DNA of 64,000 nt, taken from NCBI GenBank assembly GCA_945957605.1, contig CAMFLR010000017.1, positions 108,322-172,321 of the forward strand, given 5' to 3'. Shown piece by piece: positions 40,315 to 49,039 of this stretch (its first letter is position 1; each line of letters starts with the position of its first letter). The position numbers and the translations under genes were made by a program. The stretch comes from an uncultured Isosphaeraceae bacterium (lineage in GTDB: Bacteria > Planctomycetota > Planctomycetia > Isosphaerales > Isosphaeraceae). The notes under the pieces are model-generated. The model saw nothing but the letters and a program-made list of their open reading frames with translations, did no database searches and was not told the DNA's origin.

Positions 40315-41622
40315 GTGCGCATTGCCTATTTTGACTGCTTCAGCGGCATCGCGGGCGACATGACGATGGCCGCCCTCGTCGACGCGGGGGTCGATCCCCG
40401 GGCAATTCAATCGGCAGTCGCAAGCCTTGGCCTTCCTTGTGAACTGACGTTCGAAACCGTGCGACGCGGCGGATTTCGGGCAAATTACGCTCGGGTGAAA
40501 GCACCTCACGAGCACGTTCACCGCTATTTGCATCACATCGAAGCAATCATTGATAAGAGTTCGCTGACCGAGCGTCAGAAAGAGCTCGCCAGGCTCATTT
40601 TTCGGCGACTCGGCGAGGCTGAGGCCGCGGCACACGGCATCGACATCGAGAGAGTGCATTTTCACGAAGTCGGCGCGATCGATTCGATCGTCGACATCTG
40701 CGGATCCGCCGTCGGTCTCGACCTCCTCGGTGTCGATCGCTTCGAGTCGAGCCCAATCCCACCCGGCCGCGGCACGGTTCGCGCAGCGCACGGTCGCATG
40801 CCCCTACCCGCCCCCGCGACGGCCACGTTGCTCAAAGGAATTCCGCTCGCCGAATCACCGGTTGAGTTCGAACTGACAACCCCGACCGGCGCGGCAATTA
40901 TTTCGACGATCGCCGAGTCGTTTGGCCCCCTGCCCGCCATGACTGTTGATGCGATCGGCTTGGGGGCGGGCACGAAGGAATTCGCGGATGTCGCCAACAT
41001 CGTGCGAATTTTCGTCGGCACGGTGAATCTGCCTGCGGCGAACGATCGGATCTGGGTGCTGGAAACCAACCTCGACGACCTGCCTGGCGAGGTGGTTGGT
41101 TTCACGATGACCGAGCTGATGGCGGCCGGCGCGCTCGATGCGTTTGTTACGCCGATTCAGATGAAGAAGAATCGGCCGGGGACGATGATTACCGTCCTGT
41201 GCGCTGAGAAGCAAATTGCGGCGATGGAAGAAATTCTCTTCCGCGAGACATCGACGCTAGGGGTTCGGCGATATCCCGTCAGCCGGCACAAGCTCAAGCG
41301 TCAGGCGACGGAAGTCGAAACGCCGTTTGGCACGATCAAAGGTAAACTCGGCTGGCTTGACGGTCGACCGCCGACGTTCAGCCCCGAATTCGAGGATTGT
41401 GCCCGAGTGGCGCGCGAGAAGTCGGTGGCGCTGCGTGAAGTGTATCAGGCGGCGAACTCCGCCTATGCTGAGTCTCGGATCACTTCAGTGCCGGCGGCAA
41501 ATGTCAGTCAAACTCATACACACGAACATTCACACGGCGGATACAGTCACTCGCATGAGCATGCGCATGATCACGGACACGATCATGAGCAGGGCGATCA
41601 CCATCACGACCATTCGGGCTGA
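40315..41622 (+). CDS. larC: LarC, nickel insertion into the pincer cofactor
   Basis: 435 residues from a GTG at 40315 with GGAG 7 bases upstream. The N-terminal domain starts IAYFDCFSGIAGDMTMAALV, and continues ERVHFHEVGAIDSIVDICGS, ATLLKGIPLAESPVEFELTT and PTGAAIISTIAESFGPLP. The second half contains VWVLETNLDDLPGEVVGF and PIQMKKNRPGTMITVLCAEK, and ends in a His-rich tail (residues about 398-433: HTHEHSHGG, HSHEHAHDHGHDHE, HHHDHSG). LarC is the CTP-dependent cyclometallase that puts nickel into the (SCS)Ni pincer cofactor of lactate racemase. In Lactiplantibacillus the protein needs a frameshift to be made full length; here it is a single frame. No larA, larB or larE is nearby. The His-rich tail probably stores or binds nickel. 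Confidence 0.93.
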   Translation: MRIAYFDCFSGIAGDMTMAALVDAGVDPRAIQSAVASLGLPCELTFETVRRGGFRANYARVKAPHEHVHRYLHHIEAIIDKSSLTERQKELARLIFRRLGEAEAAAHGIDIERVHFHEVGAIDSIVDICGSAVGLDLLGVDRFESSPIPPGRGTVRAAHGRMPLPAPATATLLKGIPLAESPVEFELTTPTGAAIISTIAESFGPLPAMTVDAIGLGAGTKEFADVANIVRIFVGTVNLPAANDRIWVLETNLDDLPGEVVGFTMTELMAAGALDAFVTPIQMKKNRPGTMITVLCAEKQIAAMEEILFRETSTLGVRRYPVSRHKLKRQATEVETPFGTIKGKLGWLDGRPPTFSPEFEDCARVAREKSVALREVYQAANSAYAESRITSVPAANVSQTHTHEHSHGGYSHSHEHAHDHGHDHEQGDHHHDHSG

Positions 41623-41668
41623 TCGGGTTTACAACGTGTCGCGCTGACGCCCAGGGAGGGCTTCGTCG

Positions 41669-42175
41669 ATGGCATCGATCTGGCTAACGGCAGGGATCAT
41701 CGTGCTCGCGGCGGCTACGCTCGCCCTTGCGTGGGTGGCGCTTCGGCTTTCGAATCGCAACGCCAGCGCGAACGCCGCCGCCGAGCTGCTTGCCCGTCGT
41801 GTTGATGCCCTGTCGCTCCGCGTTCGGCAGCTTGAAACCAGCCGCGAACGAGCTGAGGCATCGGCGAAAGCGAAGCGGGCGGCACGCAACGTGCGGGTCG
41901 ATTCGGGTCGCAACACGCAAGAGTCGGGGCGCACCCTGATTGCTGTTCCAAGCCTGGCTTCGCGCGGGTCGGGTGAAATTGCTGCCGCGGCCGCCGAGGA
42001 GCTCTCTCGCCGCTTCGGTACGATTTGGAACCTTTCGCAAGCCGGTCGGTCGATCGCTGAGATTGCGAGCGAAACCGGTCATCCTGTGGGAGAAATCGAA
42101 TTAATCCTGGGCCTCAAGCGGTCGACCGATTCAGCGCACCTGGCCGAGACCTCGCAAGGGCGGGCACAGCCATGA
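41669..42175 (+). CDS. Membrane-anchored coiled-coil protein with C-terminal HTH-like (DUF6115/DUF2802-type) segment
   Basis: 168 residues. One N-terminal membrane anchor (WLTAGIIVLAAATLALAWVAL, about 5-25), then a heptad-like Ala/Arg/Glu-rich region (30-75) typical of coiled coil, then a low-complexity stretch. The C-terminus (about 125-158) has WNLSQAGRSIAEIASETGHP then GEIELILGLKR, the 'SI.EIA...G...GE.ELIL.L' pattern of DUF6115/DUF2802-type helix-turn-helix segments. Its stop overlaps the next start in ATGA (42172-42175). Function unknown; the topology would place the HTH in the cytosol. Confidence 0.74.
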   Translation: MASIWLTAGIIVLAAATLALAWVALRLSNRNASANAAAELLARRVDALSLRVRQLETSRERAEASAKAKRAARNVRVDSGRNTQESGRTLIAVPSLASRGSGEIAAAAAEELSRRFGTIWNLSQAGRSIAEIASETGHPVGEIELILGLKRSTDSAHLAETSQGRAQP

Positions 42176-42690
42176 GCGACGACCGCGACTCAACCGACGA
42201 CACAAATGAGCCCGAGCCGGCCGCCGTGCGCTGCATCGAGCGAACGCGGTCGCGGGTGCTCAATGTGCTCGTGGTTGTGGGTGCCGGAATCGCCGTGAGC
42301 GGTTGGTTTCTCGGGCGGCTCGATCGCGGCGCGTTCCTCTGGAATCCGATCCAGGCGTGGCGAGTTGCCGTTGGAGCTTTGGTTGCCGTTTTCTTGCTCG
42401 CTCGCACCGTGCTGCGGTTGGGGGCTGGTCGACAAGCACTCAAAGATCCATCGACACGCGCCCTCAAGTTCACGCGAACACATGTGGCGTCGGCGGTGAT
42501 TGGCGGTCTGGCCGTTCCGCTTGGATTTGCTTATGGCTGGGGCATACAGCCGCGGGTAGAGAAGATCATTCCGTTTTGGGTTGTGGCTCTGGCAACCGGA
42601 TTTCTCGCGTTTCCGCGCGGCCACGAACTGACAGGTTTCGACGAACCAATGCCCTGCCCTGAATCGCTCGAACAAGGGAAGGTCGCATGA
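42172..42690 (+). CDS. Small uncharacterised membrane protein
   Basis: 172 residues. The N-terminus is acidic (DDRDSTDDTNEPEPAA). Membrane segments are likely at about 31-48 (LNVLVVVGAGIAVSGWFLG), 63-80 (VAVGALVAVFLLARTVL), 105-125 (VASAVIGGLAVPLGFAYGW) and 133-150 (IPFWVVALATGFLAFP). No motif is recognised. It overlaps the genes on both sides by 4 bases (ATGA at 42172-42175 and 42687-42690), so it is coupled with the anchor protein upstream and the glycosyltransferase downstream. Confidence 0.76.
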   Translation: MSDDRDSTDDTNEPEPAAVRCIERTRSRVLNVLVVVGAGIAVSGWFLGRLDRGAFLWNPIQAWRVAVGALVAVFLLARTVLRLGAGRQALKDPSTRALKFTRTHVASAVIGGLAVPLGFAYGWGIQPRVEKIIPFWVVALATGFLAFPRGHELTGFDEPMPCPESLEQGKVA

Positions 42691-43904
42691 CGCCCACCCA
42701 GCGCACCATACTTACGATCTACATCGCGCTGGCGGCCATCTGGCCGGTGCGCTACGTCGTCGTGCTGATCGTCGAACGTCTGTGTGACTTCCTCACACCG
42801 CAATCGCCCCGATTCTCCGCCGAAAATCCGCCGCTCGTGACGGCAATCATCCCTGCGAAGGATGAGGAAACGACTCTCGCCGATTGCCTCAATACGGTGA
42901 TCACACAGTCGTATCCGAATATGGAAATTCTGGTGATCGACGATCGCAGCACCGATGCGACGCCGGAAATTGCACGCAAATTTGCCGAGCGAGATCCGCG
43001 GATTCGCGTGATTACGATCGACAACTTGCCCGAAGGCTGGACCGGCAAGACGCATGGACTGCACATCGCAGCGGCCGAGGCACGCGGCGAATGGTTCTGG
43101 TTCATCGATTCCGACACACGGCACGAGCCTGACAGCCTGTCGATCGTGATGGAATATGCACGGAGTGAAGGCGCGGCGATGGCGAGCCTGCTCCCCGAAA
43201 TGCGCTGCGAGAGCTTCTGGGAACGCGTGGTGCAGCCACTTGCGGGTGTTGTGCTGATGCAGTCGTTTCCGCTCTTTTTGGTGAATAACGATAAGGTGCG
43301 GCTCGCGTTTGCGAATGGCCAATACATCCTGATCGAACGATCGGCGTATGAAGCTGTCGGTGGACATACATCGGTTAAAGATAAGTTTGTGGAAGATATT
43401 TATCTGGCCGATCGCGTGAAATCGAGCGGCCGGTCGATTCGCGTGGCGATCGCGAAGGGAATTGGCTCGACGCGCATGTACACGTCGCTCAATTCTCTGG
43501 TGCGAGGCTGGAGCCGAATACTTTACGACGCGACCCGGCGCAATCCTGTCCGCCTGGCGATGAAGGCAATCGACCCGCTCCTTTTCAGCCAGCCGGCGCA
43601 CGTGGCACTCGTCGCGGCGATTGTCATGCTCTGCATGGGGGTGGGCGGCAGTTTCGCGTGGTGGCTGCTGCTGGTGAGCGTGCTGCATCACATCGCTGCG
43701 ATTTTGGTGCTGCATCGGTTGTATCGCATGTCGATTCCCGGCGGGAAGGGCGTGTTCTGGTATCCGCTGGCCGGCCTGGTCATTGATTGGATCGTCGTGC
43801 GGGCGATTCGATCGTGCTTTACTGGCAAGGTGACGTGGCGCGGAACGTCGTACGATAAGCCGTCGCGCGTCGCTCCGCCGATGGTGGCGCAGGCGTCGAA
43901 GTAA
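42687..43904 (+). CDS. GT2 glycosyltransferase, membrane-bound (CrtQ-like)
   Basis: 405 residues. An N-terminal membrane helix (about 8-28) is followed by the GT-A domain: PPLVTAIIPAKDEETTLADC, ILVIDDRSTDATPEIARKFA, GEWFWFIDSDTRHEPDSLSI with the DSD metal triad, and VKDKFVEDIYLADRVKSSG with the ED acidic pair. Three or four C-terminal helices (about 300-370) close it. The layout suits inverting GT2 enzymes that glycosylate lipid acceptors, for example CrtQ (4,4'-diaponeurosporenoate glycosyltransferase) and HpnB-like proteins. The aldehyde dehydrogenase that follows 44 bases later makes a carotenoid role attractive, since CrtQ and AldH are neighbours in C30 carotenoid routes. That assignment is inference; no crtN/crtM/hpnCDE gene is visible. 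Confidence 0.85.
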   Translation: MTPTQRTILTIYIALAAIWPVRYVVVLIVERLCDFLTPQSPRFSAENPPLVTAIIPAKDEETTLADCLNTVITQSYPNMEILVIDDRSTDATPEIARKFAERDPRIRVITIDNLPEGWTGKTHGLHIAAAEARGEWFWFIDSDTRHEPDSLSIVMEYARSEGAAMASLLPEMRCESFWERVVQPLAGVVLMQSFPLFLVNNDKVRLAFANGQYILIERSAYEAVGGHTSVKDKFVEDIYLADRVKSSGRSIRVAIAKGIGSTRMYTSLNSLVRGWSRILYDATRRNPVRLAMKAIDPLLFSQPAHVALVAAIVMLCMGVGGSFAWWLLLVSVLHHIAAILVLHRLYRMSIPGGKGVFWYPLAGLVIDWIVVRAIRSCFTGKVTWRGTSYDKPSRVAPPMVAQASK

Positions 43905-43948
43905 CGAGTCGGGAAACGACTAGAACGCCGGCGCCGGGGCTTTCCGCA

Positions 43949-45454
43949 ATGGCCATGACCTCCGAGAGCGAAGCGTCAACCCAGGTGCTGGCCGCCCGCA
44001 ATCCGGCAACCGGCGAGGTCATTGGGACCGTTCGCAAAACCCTGCGCGAAGATGTCGCGGGCCTGGTTCAGCGGGCACGGCAGGCGCAGGTTGTGTGGTC
44101 GCAGACCTCGTTTCGCGATCGATCAGCGGCGCTTGATCGTTTCAAGTTAGCAATTGCGCGCGACGCCGAAGGCTGGGCTCGCGCGGTTCGCGACGAGATT
44201 GGCAAACCATTTGGTGAGGCACTCGCGGAAGTCGTTTCGACGCTCGACGCGATGCGCTGGACGATCCGCAAGGGACACCAAGCACTTCGAGGGACGTCGA
44301 TTGGTCCAGGGCATCAACTTGCGCTGCTCGTTCCTGGTGCTCGGCAAATCTGGCGGCCGTATGGCGTCGTCGGCATGATTGGGACGTGGAATTATCCGCT
44401 GTTTTTGAATGCGCCAACCATTACTCAGGCGGTTTTCGCGGGAAATGGCGTCGTCTGGAAACCGTCAGAACATGCGCCGCTGCTCGGGCAAAAGCTTGAT
44501 GAAGCGATTGCCGCAGCAGGCTTTCCTGATGGACTCGTTGTGACAGTTCAGGGCGAAGGTGATGTTGGCCAGGCTCTGGTCGAATCTCCAATCGATAAGG
44601 GGTTATTCACCGGTGGAATCCAAAACGGCCGGCATGTTTTGACTGAACTTGCGAAACGCGGGATACCGGCGATTGCCGAACTCTCTGGCTTTGACGCGGC
44701 GATTGTGCTGCCCGATGCACCTCGCGAATCGGCCGTGAATGCCCTGCTCTGGGCTGGATTTGTCGGGGTTGGCCAGACCTGCGTGGCAGTGAAACGAGTG
44801 TACGTGGTGGGTGATCCGCTCCCTTGGGCCGAAGCGCTGGGGAGTCGTGCGAAAGAATTGCGTGTGGGCAATCCGGCATCAGAGCCAGTGGATATTGGCC
44901 CATTGATCTCGGAGATGGCGAGATCACGATTCGATCAGACCGTGCGACGTTCGGAAGCCGCGGGAGCGAGGCTAGTGACTGGTGGGCGAGCACTGCCTGG
45001 TCACGGCTGGTTTTACGCGCCGACGGTCTTGCTCGCTGACAATGATGAGGCAGAGTCGGTCCTCGAAGGATGCTTTGGACCGCTCATGATTGTCCGAGGG
45101 TTCGCAACGGCCGATGAGGCACTCGCCGCCGCTAACCGTAGTCAGTATGCACTTGCTGCGAGCGTTTGGGGACGCGATCGACATGAAGTGAATCGCGTCG
45201 CTTCGCGGCTTGATGCGGGGATGGTCACGATCAACGATGCCGTGACGCCGAGTGCGCTGGCGTCGGCGCCGTTTGGCGGTGCCAAGGCGAGCGGATTTGG
45301 TCGTACGCGCGGGGTGCTTGGTCTGCGCGAGTTCGTCTATTCGCAGACGGTTCAGTCGCGCTCGCCTGGGGGATTTCGGCCGCATTTGTTTCCTTATTCC
45401 GATCGTATTATCAAGCTTTTGAAGACTTACGTGAAGTGGTTTCACGGCGGCTAA
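43949..45454 (+). CDS. Aldehyde dehydrogenase (possibly AldH of C30 carotenoid synthesis)
   Basis: 501 residues. ALDH motifs: YGVVGMIGTWNYPLFLNAPT, VWKPSEHAPLLGQK, the base Glu in IAELSGFDAAIVLPD, the catalytic Cys in GVGQTCVAVKRVY (C278) and ASAPFGGAKASGFGRTRGV. The VWKPSE stretch retains the usual Lys, unlike the other aldehyde dehydrogenase in this window. The C-terminus is extended and hydrophobic/basic (YSDRIIKLLKTYVKWFHGG), which fits membrane association as in AldH proteins that oxidise carotenoid aldehydes. The position right after a CrtQ-like glycosyltransferase supports this, but a general aliphatic ALDH is the alternative. Confidence 0.87.
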   Translation: MAMTSESEASTQVLAARNPATGEVIGTVRKTLREDVAGLVQRARQAQVVWSQTSFRDRSAALDRFKLAIARDAEGWARAVRDEIGKPFGEALAEVVSTLDAMRWTIRKGHQALRGTSIGPGHQLALLVPGARQIWRPYGVVGMIGTWNYPLFLNAPTITQAVFAGNGVVWKPSEHAPLLGQKLDEAIAAAGFPDGLVVTVQGEGDVGQALVESPIDKGLFTGGIQNGRHVLTELAKRGIPAIAELSGFDAAIVLPDAPRESAVNALLWAGFVGVGQTCVAVKRVYVVGDPLPWAEALGSRAKELRVGNPASEPVDIGPLISEMARSRFDQTVRRSEAAGARLVTGGRALPGHGWFYAPTVLLADNDEAESVLEGCFGPLMIVRGFATADEALAAANRSQYALAASVWGRDRHEVNRVASRLDAGMVTINDAVTPSALASAPFGGAKASGFGRTRGVLGLREFVYSQTVQSRSPGGFRPHLFPYSDRIIKLLKTYVKWFHGG

Positions 45455-45607
45455 TTTGGAGCTACGTTTTTTGCTTTGCGAATCACTCTGACGATCTGGT
45501 TTCGAGTTGCCTGGCAGGGTAAAATAAGAACGAGTTCGAGGCTTGATTTCCAGGACGAACGCAACGTGCGGCACGGATGGGCCCGCCTTAGATGGAGCGA
45601 CGGTGCA

Positions 45608-45835
45608 ATGGCCAAATTACGGCTTTTGAAGACCGGCCACGGCGACCTTTGCCTGGCCGAATGGGATAAAAATCGGCCCGAGACTGTGGGCCTGGCCGAG
45701 GCGGCGTTTCAGGAGCATTTTACGAGCGGGCGCATGGCGTTCCGGCTCGATGGGCCGGGCCAGTCGCGGGCGATCACCGCGTTTGATGCCTCGGCGCCGG
45801 AGATTTTGCTCGTTCCGGCGATTCAGGGCGGCTGA
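45608..45835 (+). CDS. Small uncharacterised protein, 75 aa
   Basis: Starts at the ATG at 45608 (GGAG 10 bases upstream); the frame upstream to 45476 is a run-on through the intergenic region. Sequence pieces: LRLLKTGHGDLCLAEWDKNR, AAFQEHFTSGRMAFRLDGPG and APEILLVPAIQGG. It looks like a compact beta-rich domain of unknown family. Its stop is followed 6 bases later by the next start, so the two are probably co-expressed and may work together. Confidence 0.72.
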   Translation: MAKLRLLKTGHGDLCLAEWDKNRPETVGLAEAAFQEHFTSGRMAFRLDGPGQSRAITAFDASAPEILLVPAIQGG

Positions 45836-45841
45836 TCGGCC

Positions 45842-46705
45842 ATGATTCGCACAGGTTACCTGCGCTGGGAAATCGAGGTCGACGACAGGCGCAGCGCCGT
45901 CGATCCCAAGGCGCGCGACGTGGTGTTTCTCGCCCGGCCGAGTTATCGCACCGTTCGCGTGAAGAATCAGGGACAACTCGCCGCCGCCGATAAATTCGCC
46001 AACGGCGAGGAGTCGTACGACACCGTCCTGCGACTGCTGAATCGCGAGGCGTCAGAGGTTGACGTTACGATTCCCGATGTCGGCCCGCGCGTGTTTCGCT
46101 ACTCCGAGAGCGATCGCAACGAGACTCCGCGATTCTGGATGGTGAAGCTTCAGCGCGAAGTGAATGCGTTTGCGCACGACGTCGTTCGTGCGGCGGCCGA
46201 GTTTCCGCAGCTTGTGATCTCATCGCCCGCGCTTCGCGCTGGTTATGCGCGACTCGTTGAGACCGAGATTTTTCGAGTCATCGAAGGCCGAAGCAAGCCG
46301 AGCCCAACGATTGAAACTGAGCCGATGCAGCTTGAGGCGTCGGCCTATGGCGCGGGTGTTCCCGAGCTGGTGGCGGCCGAATTGGTGCGCGATGTTGTTG
46401 AAGCCAAGGAGTTCGACGAATTCTGCCGGTTCGATCGCGTCACCGTGCTTTCCAACGGTAAATATTATCGGATCCCGCGTCAGCCGCATGGGATGATCGA
46501 AGTTTGGGATGAGAAAACGCATCGTCCTGAAGTGCGGTTGTGCGTCGTGTTTCAGGACGCCGGCATGCCGCCTTCGGATGAAGTTGTGATGAAGTATTTG
46601 CTCGCAAAACATACGCCCGACATGCTCTGGCAGATTGGCGTGAAGTTTAGTGCGCCGACGGGTAAGTTTGATGGTGCGCCGCCGCGGCGTTGGCGGACGG
46701 ATTGA
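45842..46705 (+). CDS. Uncharacterised protein, partner of the 75-aa protein
   Basis: 287 residues, no signal peptide. The N-terminal part is beta-like (LRWEIEVDDRRSAVDPKARD, KNQGQLAAADKFANGEESYD). The middle holds PRFWMVKLQREVNAFAHDVV and the C-terminal third has a long domain ending YLLAKHTPDMLWQIGVKFSA and a basic Arg/Trp tail. No known domain is recognised. The tight coupling to the 75-residue gene is the main clue. It could be part of a planctomycete-specific system. Confidence 0.74.
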   Translation: MIRTGYLRWEIEVDDRRSAVDPKARDVVFLARPSYRTVRVKNQGQLAAADKFANGEESYDTVLRLLNREASEVDVTIPDVGPRVFRYSESDRNETPRFWMVKLQREVNAFAHDVVRAAAEFPQLVISSPALRAGYARLVETEIFRVIEGRSKPSPTIETEPMQLEASAYGAGVPELVAAELVRDVVEAKEFDEFCRFDRVTVLSNGKYYRIPRQPHGMIEVWDEKTHRPEVRLCVVFQDAGMPPSDEVVMKYLLAKHTPDMLWQIGVKFSAPTGKFDGAPPRRWRTD

Positions 46706-46733
46706 TTCGCTTACTCTGCAAAAGGCAAAGGTC

Positions 46734-47753
46734 ATGAGGCGCCGCGAGCTACTCCGGTCGATCGCTCTAACGCCGCTGGTCGGCAGTCTGGGCGTGGCGT
46801 CGCCGGCTCTGGAAGCGAACGCAGCTACGCATTATCTTGATGCGGTCGCCAAGCTGCCGCCACGTTCGGAGGCGAATGACGCACTCGTGAAAGACGAGTC
46901 GAAGACGCGGCTCGATGCGGCTGCGAAGTCGTTTGTCGACCGATCGGCGCCCGCTCTTGAAGCATTGCGAGTGGGAGCGTCGATCCCTCGATGTGACTGG
47001 GGTGATCGATGGACGACCAGCAAGGCATTCGACAGCGCTCCCGATCTTTTCATGGATGGTCGAAGACTTGCGCGAGTTGCCCTGCTCCGCGCCCGGTTTG
47101 CATTTCGTGACGAGCAAGTTCGCGTCGGTGTTGACCTGAATGTCAATGCGATGATATTTGGCCGACATGTCGCGCAGGGCAAAGTTTTGATCGCTCAGAT
47201 ATTCGGACTGAATATCGAACAGAGCGCGTTGATCGCGACTGCAGTCGAACTACCCCGGATTACTGTCGACGATCTTCATTACCTGTCGAAGCGTCTCGAT
47301 GCGCTTCCGGACCTTGTCAGCATCCGCGACGTCGTGATGGGCGAACGTGCCTTTTTCCTGGGTTACTGGGTGCCGAACGGCGACCCAAAGCCGAGCGAAT
47401 CCGACATTAAGAAATACATGAAACTGAGTGATCGTTTGGCACAGGTTTGTGACGATCCTGCCGGCTTGGCGTCGTTGAGTGACGACTACAAGAACGAGCC
47501 GGATTATACCGGTTTGATTGAAGGCCTGATCGGGTTAAGCGAGAACGCAATCCCGAACATCAAGGTTAGGCGAGCCATGCTACGCGCCGCTATTGCGATC
47601 GTTGAGCGCGATCCCACCGCGATAGATCGCGTTGTCGATCCAATCGACGGCAAACCGTTCGACGTACGGAGGTGGTCGACCGGCTTTGAATTGACTTCGC
47701 ACTTTGCCATGAAGGACAAACCGAAGACATCGCTGATCGTCGGCACGCGGTGA
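46734..47753 (+). CDS. Uncharacterised secreted protein
   Basis: 339 residues from the ATG at 46734. It opens with RRRELLRSIALTPLVGSLGV, a twin-arginine-like or Sec signal to about residue 30 (EANAATHYLDAV). The body is mostly helical (PALEALRVGASIPRCDWGD, LARVALLRARFAFRDEQVRV, VGKLVLIAQIFGLNIEQSAL-like stretch) with no catalytic motif seen. The C-terminal region DPTAIDRVVDPIDGKPFDVR is hydrophilic. Function unknown. It lies between the preceding gene pair (28 bases) and the haem protein gene (28 bases), all rightward, so a common transcript is likely. Confidence 0.75.
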   Translation: MRRRELLRSIALTPLVGSLGVASPALEANAATHYLDAVAKLPPRSEANDALVKDESKTRLDAAAKSFVDRSAPALEALRVGASIPRCDWGDRWTTSKAFDSAPDLFMDGRRLARVALLRARFAFRDEQVRVGVDLNVNAMIFGRHVAQGKVLIAQIFGLNIEQSALIATAVELPRITVDDLHYLSKRLDALPDLVSIRDVVMGERAFFLGYWVPNGDPKPSESDIKKYMKLSDRLAQVCDDPAGLASLSDDYKNEPDYTGLIEGLIGLSENAIPNIKVRRAMLRAAIAIVERDPTAIDRVVDPIDGKPFDVRRWSTGFELTSHFAMKDKPKTSLIVGTR

Positions 47754-47781
47754 TTTTGCATTCTCTTGAGATGGAATTTTC

Positions 47782-49011
47782 ATGCGATCAATTTTGCTGA
47801 TGTTTGGGATGTTGATGGTTTCAAACGTCGCATATTCTGCTGACGTGCGAGTCGTCGCAGCATGGGCTGCTGGTCCGCTCGAAGCGCGGGTGCAATTCGC
47901 CGATCCAATTGCGGATCGCGCAATTTTCAAAAAGCTCGTCGGCACGCGCATCGTTTTTGGTGACGATGTGAAGGCAGGCGATGTTTATGTCGAACGCAAG
48001 GCAGACGATCCGCCGTTGGGCGAAAATCGCGGCTCATTGCGCATCGCGGCTGTGAAATTCAGTGACGATGGCAAGACGCTCATCCTTGCGACCGATCCGC
48101 ATTCGCGCGACACCAAATATGCCTTCAAGCTGCCTACCGAGCCACCGGTGAATGTGAGCTACAGCCTGCGTGGCGTTGAGTTGACCTGGGATCGCGGCGG
48201 CGAAAATCCGAAGGTGGAATGGTCGGGTTGGATGGACTCGATGAGTCCGTCGACTGGCATCAAGCTGCCCACTGGTGCGGGTCGTTTGACGATGAAAACG
48301 TTGCTAACCGTGCCCAAGAGGAAGGTTGGGATTACTGTAGAGACGCCGGGAGCCGTTGAGGTATCGCTCGGTAATGAATCGGCCAAGGGGGAGAAGAAGG
48401 TTACTGTTTCGGCTGATGCTGAGTTCGATCAGATGGATCTCGTGATCACTGTGGCGCTGGATGGTAAGCCTGATGTTCCGATCACCGTTCGTGACGCGAA
48501 CGGCAAGTCGCTCGATCCTGCGAAGCAAACGCTGGCGTGGGCACCTCCTCTGCCGCCGACGAGTCCGGCAGTGCCGGTTGCTCCTGAGTTAATTGCCGGT
48601 GGCGATCGGGCGAAGGGCGAGATGGTGTTCAAGAGCGAGGCGGCGAAGTGCGTGAACTGTCACAAGGTGCGCGGCGTGGGTGGTGAGGTTGGGCCGGATT
48701 TGAGCAACTTGGTGCATCGCGATCGCGCGTGGGTTTATCGCAATCTGACCGAACCGAGCGCGACGATTCATCCGGATTATGTGCCTTACACAGTGCTCAT
48801 CAAGGATGGCCGCGTGCTGTCGGGAATTGTGCGAGCTGAAGGGGCGGACAAGATCAAGGTGCTCGATACAGAAGCCAAGGCGACGGTTGTTGAGAAGTCT
48901 GATATTGAAGAGTTGAAGCCGAGCACGACGTCGATTATGCCCGTTGGTCTGACGGGGGCGATTGGTGAAGCGAGTGTGCGTGATTTGATTGCGTTTCTCA
49001 CCACAAAATAG
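47782..49011 (+). CDS. Secreted c-type cytochrome of the PVC haem-binding type
   Basis: 409 residues with signal peptide (LLMFGMLMVSNVAYS, 5-19). The first 270 residues are beta-rich with no recognised catalytic domain (RVQFADPIADRAIFKKLVGT). The C-terminal haem domain, typical of planctomycete 'PVC' proteins (TIGR02603-like), has CVNCHKV (C290, C293, H294) followed by VRGVGGEVGPDLSNLVHRD, and then YTVLIKDGRVLSGIVRAEGA and TTSIMPVGLTGAIGEASVRD with a possible Met ligand. Such proteins probably move electrons in the periplasm from extracellular dehydrogenases. A hairpin terminator lies past its stop. Confidence 0.9.
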   Translation: MRSILLMFGMLMVSNVAYSADVRVVAAWAAGPLEARVQFADPIADRAIFKKLVGTRIVFGDDVKAGDVYVERKADDPPLGENRGSLRIAAVKFSDDGKTLILATDPHSRDTKYAFKLPTEPPVNVSYSLRGVELTWDRGGENPKVEWSGWMDSMSPSTGIKLPTGAGRLTMKTLLTVPKRKVGITVETPGAVEVSLGNESAKGEKKVTVSADAEFDQMDLVITVALDGKPDVPITVRDANGKSLDPAKQTLAWAPPLPPTSPAVPVAPELIAGGDRAKGEMVFKSEAAKCVNCHKVRGVGGEVGPDLSNLVHRDRAWVYRNLTEPSATIHPDYVPYTVLIKDGRVLSGIVRAEGADKIKVLDTEAKATVVEKSDIEELKPSTTSIMPVGLTGAIGEASVRDLIAFLTTK

Positions 49012-49039
49012 GGATATGCTTTGCGGATTGAATGGAAGA

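Noticed and set aside
39535..40791. Nicotinamidase gene extended to 40791
   Set aside because: The extra 200 codons overlap larC on the opposite strand and are not protein-like; the family domain starts near 40140.
41500..41622. Possible low-complexity or repeat DNA (CAT/CAC-rich)
   Set aside because: It is the in-frame His-rich tail of LarC, a known feature of nickel-handling proteins.
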